A stretch of 64,000 nt of DNA from Strongylocentrotus droebachiensis (lineage: Eukaryota > Echinodermata > Echinoidea > Camarodonta > Strongylocentrotidae), in NCBI GenBank assembly GCA_035222895.1, contig JAVYIG010007465.1:37725-101724 (forward strand). The letters are read 5' to 3'. Positions 58,682 through 64,000 of the stretch are shown one piece after another. The notes under the pieces were generated by a model. The model saw nothing but the letters and a program-made list of their open reading frames with translations, was not told the origin of the DNA and ran no database searches. The translations under genes were made by a program, and so were the position numbers. How positions within the stretch are numbered: position 1 is the first letter of the stretch; each line of letters opens with the position of its first letter.

Positions 58682-58850
58682 AAGAGTGAATAATTCACTC
58701 TATCGATGAAGTGAATTAAATTTCACTTGTTGAATAGTGAATTTTCACTCTTTTGAGTTAGAATTGAGTGAAAATCGCGTTCGGTAAATTATGCGGAGTG
58801 AGAAACAAGCCGAGTGAATTTCGAGTGAATACATAATTGCACATCCTTGA
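58682..58850 (+). repeat. Cluster of GTGAAT/ATTCAC motifs
   Basis: GAGTGAAT, AATTCACTC, TTTCACT, GTGAATTTTCACTC and related words occur about ten times in both orientations within 170 bases, some able to pair. It lies about 140 bases upstream of the SAM-like first exon. Confidence 0.55.
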
Positions 58851-58899
58851 GTGGGCCAATAAGAATTAAGCATTTTCCTTTCCCGTGATCACTTTCATC

Positions 58900-58904
58900 C
58901 AATC
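58900..58904 (+). promoter_or_regulatory. CCAAT box upstream of the SAM-like exon
   Basis: CATCCAATCA lies 85 bases upstream of the ATG at 58989, in a locally CpG-rich stretch without a clear TATA box. It supports a promoter for the plus-strand exon. Confidence 0.35.
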
Positions 58905-58988
58905 ACAAGCCGTAATTTGCCCGCGCTTGATCGAGATATTAGCAGCGCAGGGAATTCGACGCGACTCGACGCAAACAAGCTATCAATC

Positions 58989-59052
58989 ATGGACGTGAGA
59001 CAATTTCTCACCTCGAAAGGGGTATCAGAGGGAGTAATTCGGGTGTTTGAAG
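58989..59052 (+). CDS. First coding exon of an unknown gene, SAM-like start
   Basis: ATG followed by 21 codons (MDVRQFLTSKGVSEGVIRVF, then E) and a strong donor G|GTAAGC in phase 1. The helix-turn-helix pattern resembles the first part of a sterile alpha motif (SAM) domain, which usually continues with an acidic 'E-x-x-ID-G/E' segment from the next exon. That next exon was not found in the window. An acceptor at 59321 would stay open for only 12 codons. Function unknown. Confidence 0.45.
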
Positions 59053-59689
59053 GTAAGCAAACAATACTATAGGTATCTAACTTAAGTCTATTACAAATTT
59101 AAGTTAATTGGGCCTTCTGCATTTTTGGAAAACTTAATTAGACTAGAGGTCTACGGAATCCAACCGAGCCGGGGCCAGGCTAGATCTAACGCTAACTGTT
59201 AGTGTTACTGCTAGTGTACGTACTACATACGTAACAAATAGCGGTAGAGTCTAGATGGGGGACCATAAGCGACGCACATTGTTTTCAGAGGCTAAAAAGT
59301 AATCTATTTCAATATTTTTAGGCAAATTTGTTTCGATTAGATTGTTCTACATATTTTGAAGTTGCATTGTTGAGAAAATTACGACGGAAAAATGTCAATA
59401 ATGCATATTTTCAAGTAGACAGAAATAACCGTACGGAGTGGTATGGGTCATTCTTTTTGTCAACCTTCCCCATACACAGACGGTACCCACGTACGTTCCC
59501 ATATATAGCGCTCTGTGCATGTGGGTGGCGACATTGTTGCATGTAGACTCTACTGATGTAGACTATCAGTATCATGACGTCACTCGTAAGCCGATCCAAA
59601 CATTCTGTTAATATTAATGAATTACCTCCCTCTTTATGGTCCAACCAATCAAATACAAGAAAAAGTATGTAAACGAAGGTTCCACTATT
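59053..59689 (+). other. Putative intron, nothing else recognised
   Basis: AT-rich sequence after the SAM-like exon with a few isolated CTAGATCT words. Small open frames at 59328 and 59411 show no family features. Confidence 0.4.
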
Positions 59690-60010
59690 CTAGATCTAGA
59701 CCTAGGCTAGATCTAGACTAGACCCTACCCCAAAATGAATATTCATAGATCTAGACCCTAGTCTAGATCTAGATCTAGACGGTAGACCTAGATCTATTGC
59801 CATTAGATCTAGATCTAGACCTATAGATCTAGTCTAGATCTAGATCTAGAGGTCTAGTCTAGATCTAGGTCTAGATCTAGGTCTATTTTTCAAATAGATC
59901 TAGATCTAGATCTAGGCCTAGATCTAAACATTGAAGATAACTTGACGTAGAGTCTAGATCTAGGTCTAAATTCACATTTTAAATTTAGATCTAGAGTAGA
60001 GACTAGAGTC
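59690..60010 (+). repeat. CTAGATCT-rich simple array
   Basis: More than 25 overlapping words of the form CTAGATCTAGA, CTAGACCTAG and CTAGGTCTAG, all built from a self-complementary 6-8 base unit. Single units are also scattered from 59143 to 60965. Confidence 0.85.
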
Positions 60011-61560
60011 TCCGGTTTGCGGCCAGGGGTATCAGTTTTCAAAATAAATTAAAAATGACTCGATAATAATCATTGAAACCTACCGTGGATTCCCCGGTAA
60101 GTTCTGCGCTGCCGAAAACGTCCGTAGCAGATGCTCCTGTCGGTACAGAGTATCCGTCAGCGATGTCGGAAATCTACGGCACCAGTCGGCGATGAATATT
60201 CCAGCAGGTGCTTACTTTTAAGTTAAGAGATCGAGGCATGACTAGACTCTAGATCTAGATCAATATTGTAGCTCTATTTGTCCGATATTTGTCCGATTGG
60301 AGGTGAAATTTGATGTTTTTGTGGAAGTATGATGGCTGTGGTCTGTCTCCTATCGCAGATATTTTGATTGTGCCACCGCATGGCCAGTTGCATGGGGTGG
60401 CCGCAAACCGGCACGTGATTTTCTGGTTTTCTGGTTTGCGGTGTTAATACACACATAACATGCGGGATCGTGTATGATGGTATGTGTGCTGATGTGTGTA
60501 CCCGCTATGACCCGATAGTTTCTAGTAGTACGTACCCCCGTATGGGATGATCCATTCAGTAAAAAGGTGAAATTGTTTAAAACTTGAAAAATTTACCGTA
60601 GCAACAGATAAACATGAGAATTTGGGTTACCCGTAGTTATTTGGTATATGCTTTGATCGTGACGTAGCGCATAAAGCTTTGTGACGTACGCGTGCCGCAA
60701 ACCGGGTTACGCACGGCCGCCCACCGGGCAACTTTTACGTCTTCTAAAGTGGACAGTACTGACCACGCTGTGGGTCAGTTACGTTATTTGTGCCTTCTAT
60801 TTAATAACTAAATATATGAACTCTCCATTGACGGTATTGAAGCATTCTGTGAGTAATTGCATAACAAATAAAATCGGCAATTCCCACTGGACGGCCGCAC
60901 ACCGGAGCCGCTACTCTAGATCTGGATCATAATTTCGGCAAAAAAACACGTAGAGTCTAGATCTAGATCACGAATTGCCATGACAATATTCATTTCAATT
61001 TTCACTGTTTCGGAGTCAGTTATCGGCATAGCGAACCAGTTTTCGGCCGCATGTACAAAGTCAATAGGAAGCGCGCGCCGTGCATTTCCGCGCTGATCTA
61101 TAGCACTAGCGGGCGAAGCAGGTATCCTACGCCGGAGCTCGCCAGGCCGAAAACTAGTACTGCCGTGATCGGCAATTGGAATCTGAATTAGACGGACATA
61201 TCGTGTGTGCGTCGCGGTGTGCGGCTGCATTGATTTAATACATGCGATGAGATACTTTTGAGCTTGCGACTAGCACAAAATCGGGGTCTAAATCTGAAAA
61301 ATACTTGAAATAAAGCTCATTTTATGGTACCCATATTTCTTACAGACGCGCGTAAGGTACTCGATTTTTCAGATTCGGGTAGCGGGACCGCCGATTACAT
61401 CGCTAAAATGTGATATTTTAGGATATATTTTTCATTGCAAATGTGGTTCTTAGTGACACTGGCATGGTATGGTATGTGTGGGATATGTGTTGTGCTATTA
61501 TGCCATGTATTTTAATGTGATTTTACCATGCATCCAACCAATCGGCCGAAAACTGGAGCT
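60008..61560 (+). repeat. Dispersed GGCCGnAAACYGG motif cluster
   Basis: Related words on both strands: CCGGTTTGCGGCC (60012), GGCCGCAAACCGG (60400), TGGTTTGCGG (60431), GCCGCAAACCGGG (60693), GGCCGCCCACCGGG (60714), GGCCGCACACCGG (60893), CAGTTTTCGGCCGC (61035), GGCCGAAAACTAG (61145) and GGCCGAAAACTGG (61542). No encoded protein was recognised. Confidence 0.6.
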
Positions 61561-61583
61561 GGTCGATTACCCCCTCCTTTAAA

Positions 61584-62474
61584 TAAGACCGCCAAACTTA
61601 AGACAAAACGGGGGAAAACATTAAATTCTTTTTTAATTATTGAAAGATCGGACGTTCATGTGTAGCGCACATATACCGCACGTATATCGCACGTATAGCG
61701 CGCGCGCTAAAGTGCGCATTCATCGGAGGTTTGGAAACCGGATCAAAATCGTCTGACAGCCGCCATTAGAAAAAATTTCGCGGTAGAGTGAAAAAGTATC
61801 TCATAATAGGGTGTCTGATCGCGCACCCAATATTGTGTGCTAAAACCCTTCCCATAGAGATTGTACGCATCCCTATGTGGTCTACGTGCATTGCGCGACC
61901 CCGCAAAATTGGTCAATGATTTTATGAAAAAATTTGAAATTCAAACCTTTATAACAAATGATCCTGAAGGTGAAACTCAATAAATGAGGTGTCATATGAA
62001 AGAGCAGGTTTTTCTCCGTATTCCCCATAGGGGGCCACCCCCAGAATTCTAAAAATATCTTGGTCAAAACAGCGATTAAACTGTTGTGAGTGTTGTGAAA
62101 AACACCTTTCTGATAGTTCTACCTAACTTAAATCTACCCAAAACGAGAAAATAATACTTTTTTTCATGAAATCAACGCAGTCAAACTTACCCCCGTCGTA
62201 CGATTTTGATCCGGTTTCCAAACCTCTGATGAATGCGCACTTTAGCGCGCGCGCTGTACGTGCGCTATGCGCTAACGTCCGAAGCTTGGCATGAAAACGG
62301 GTTCGGCAGGTAAGTAAATAATTCTAGTTTTCCATTTCCTTTACTAATTTTCTTTTACATGATATGCATAAACAGTATTTGCATAATAATAGTATATTTG
62401 ATCTTTCAACAATCAAAAAAGAATTTAATGTTTTCCCCCGTTTTGTCTTAAGTGTCCGAAGTTTGTCGGTCTTA
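61584..62474 (+). mobile_element. 891-bp foldback element
   Basis: The outer arms, with CTTAAGACAAAACGGGGGAA and AACATTAAATTCTTTTTT, reappear inverted near 62415-62455. An inner pair, GTGCGCATTCATCGGAGG and TTTGGAAACCGGATCAAAAT (61711-61751), is inverted at 62199-62243. No target duplication is evident. The interior has no recognised transposase frame, so it is non-autonomous. Confidence 0.8.
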
Positions 62475-62768
62475 CTCTATATTTGAAAGCATAAATATGA
62501 ATGAGAATGTTTATTGTTTAGATCTTCCTTAATAGATAGTCCATTGACCTTATTTTTGCATCATTTTTTTTTCGAAATCATTAGAAATTTATAGCAGCTT
62601 GAGATTAAATGCTATAAATTTTTAACAATTTTGCAAGAAAAAAAAAGATTCGTCTAAAATTTATAGATTAAACATTGCTTATACACCTGGGGTGGATGTG
62701 GGAAGGGGTTCTCCCTCCCACCCTGAGAAAATGTTAAAGTTGTCTTTTTTGTATCTTGTTTTTGATAG
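62475..62768 (+). other. Spacer before the duplicated zinc-finger ORF
   Basis: AT-rich. A TTTTTGATAG at its end could be an acceptor for the following exon-like copy. Confidence 0.4.
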
Positions 62769-63220
62769 ATGGATAGTCAACATGGCGGTTTGTTTCAAGT
62801 GAAAAAAGGAACTCAGCAGCACAAGATTGTTGGCGCAACATCTACGCAACTCGCGCTATTTAAAGAGTGGTGGTCACTGTGAAAATGGGCGTTTCTGAAA
62901 TTTTGGTTGATGAATTTGTATTTAAATTATACCAATTCGCTTTCACGTTGCATCTGAAGATGAAAATCCCGTTGACAATGATGGGGGTTCTCATGCTGGT
63001 GATAGAGGCTGAGTTGGATTTCATGCTGCTGACAATTTATCTGATTCTGATGATGAATCTCTACAAAGCGAAGATAAAAAATACTTTAACGAATGAGATA
63101 TGGCATCTTTCATTTTAAAATTGAGAGGATCATCTACAGTGACAACAACAACTATTGCTGTGAGATCAGCAGAAATTAAGAAATGTGATTTCAAGCCTGA
63201 AGGATCAAGTCATCACAGCC
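62769..63220 (+). pseudogene. Broken tandem copy of the zinc-finger ORF
   Basis: About 450 bases aligned with 63231-63835: the same ATGGATAGTCAACATGG start, TTGGCGCAACATCTACGC, GATTCTGATGATGAATCT and TTCATTTTAAAATTGAGAGG. A 5-base loss after codon 6, loss of a finger cysteine, other indels and absence of the 33-base repeats break the frame. It stops at the point where the intact copy begins. Confidence 0.75.
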
Positions 63221-63230
63221 TTTTAAATAG

Positions 63231-64000
63231 ATGGATAGTCAACATGGCGTCGTTGTTTGTTTCAAGTGTAAAAAGGAATTCAGCATTACTAGAGTGTTGG
63301 CGCAACATCTACGCAGCTCTCACTATTTGAAGAGTGGTGATCACTTTATTTGTTTTCAAAATGGGTGTTTACAAACATTTCGGTTGATGAATTCGTATTT
63401 AAGTCACATCAATCGCTTTCACGTTGCACCTGAAGTTGAAAATCCAATTGGCTTGCCACATGACAATGATGATGACCATATTGCAGGAGACGGAAACCTT
63501 CCTGATGACCATATTGCAGGAGACGGAAACCTTCCCGATGACCATATTGCAAGAGACGGAAACCTTCCCAATGATAATGATGGGGGGTCTGATGCTGGTG
63601 ATAGAGGCGGAGTTGGATTTCATGTTGCTGAGAATTTATCTGATTCTGATGATGAATCTTTACGTAGCGAAGATAACAAATACTTTAACGAGCACAAGTT
63701 TAGGAATGAGATGGCATCTTTCATTTTAAAATTGAGAGGATCATCTGCAGTGACCACCACAACTATTGCTAATGTAATAAGTGAGACTCAGCACAGTTTA
63801 GGAAATGCGATTTCAAGCCTTAAGGATCAAGTCAAGGACACTTTAAGTGCAAATGATATTGACATGACTTCAGAAAATGTTAAAGAACTTTTTCATAGCT
63901 TTGATGTGCTATCACAACCTTTTGCTGGATTGCAATCTACCTACCAACAAGATATGTATTTCATGCAAAATATGAATGTGGTAAAACCAGTTGAAATATC
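63231..64000 (+). CDS. Uncharacterised C2H2 zinc-finger protein with acidic repeats, cut by window edge
   Basis: An uninterrupted frame of 256 codons running off the window, starting MDSQHGVVVCFKCKKEF. Two C2H2 fingers are visible: C10-x2-C13-x12-H26-x4-H31 and C41-x4-C46-x12-H59-x4-H64. Then come three units of DDHIAGDGNLP (residues 81-113), a Ser/Asp/Glu-rich linker, a helical segment from about residue 160 and LSQPFAGLQSTYQQDMYFMQ before the edge. An in-frame TAG directly precedes the ATG; TTTTAAATAG could also be a splice acceptor. From memory, proteins with two N-terminal fingers and a 'GLQ-x-x-Y-Q' segment form a large, unnamed, repeat-like family in fish and invertebrates. This suggests a mobile-element passenger or its domesticated relative, but that is not verified here. 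Confidence 0.7.
   Translation, partial: MDSQHGVVVCFKCKKEFSITRVLAQHLRSSHYLKSGDHFICFQNGCLQTFRLMNSYLSHINRFHVAPEVENPIGLPHDNDDDHIAGDGNLPDDHIAGDGNLPDDHIARDGNLPNDNDGGSDAGDRGGVGFHVAENLSDSDDESLRSEDNKYFNEHKFRNEMASFILKLRGSSAVTTTTIANVISETQHSLGNAISSLKDQVKDTLSANDIDMTSENVKELFHSFDVLSQPFAGLQSTYQQDMYFMQNMNVVKPVEI

Noticed and set aside
59321..59359. Second exon of the SAM-like gene after acceptor TTTTTAG at 59321
   Set aside because: In the required phase it hits TGA after 12 codons and does not resemble the rest of a SAM domain.

Overview
The window is animal nuclear DNA: AT-rich, with multi-exon genes separated by canonical GT/AG introns and dense small repeats. The two conserved genes and the repeat style (tRNA-derived SINEs with ATT tails, many foldback MITEs, GA/CT microsatellites) suit a marine deuterostome, most likely an echinoderm such as a sea urchin. 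The species assignment is inference.

Left third (about 2.6-21.8 kb, minus strand): a complete MRE11 gene, the nuclease subunit of the MRE11-RAD50-NBS1 DNA-break repair complex. I reconstructed 18 coding exons joining in frame to 691 codons plus stop. All five phosphoesterase motifs, a Gly-Arg-rich (GAR) segment and the C-terminal DDPF motif are present. Its introns hold SINEs, three truncated LINE 3' ends, foldback elements, a 28-bp minisatellite and a long palindrome with a 9-bp target-site duplication. A CRE/NRF1-like promoter candidate and a 45-base G run lie upstream at 22.3-22.5 kb.

Middle (30.9-36.4 kb, minus strand): a complete ETS-domain repressor of the ERF/ETV3 family, four coding exons joining in frame to 851 codons. 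It has an ETS DNA-binding domain, a Gln/Glu/Arg coiled-coil repeat, the KLRFKRKW block typical of the family and an FQFP ERK-docking motif. CpG-rich candidate promoters or first exons lie at 38.5-38.7 kb and 43.9-44.4 kb.

Between 38.7 and 58.9 kb I found no convincing gene, only microsatellites and MITEs. The right end (58.9-64.0 kb) has a first exon resembling the start of a SAM domain, a CTAGATCT-rich array, a cluster of GGCCGnAAAC-type motifs, an 891-bp foldback element and, running off the edge, an open reading frame with two C2H2 zinc fingers and an acidic 11-residue repeat. A broken tandem copy precedes it. This right end is the least explained part of the window.

All splice sites were called by eye from frame continuity and family conservation; no transcript evidence was available.
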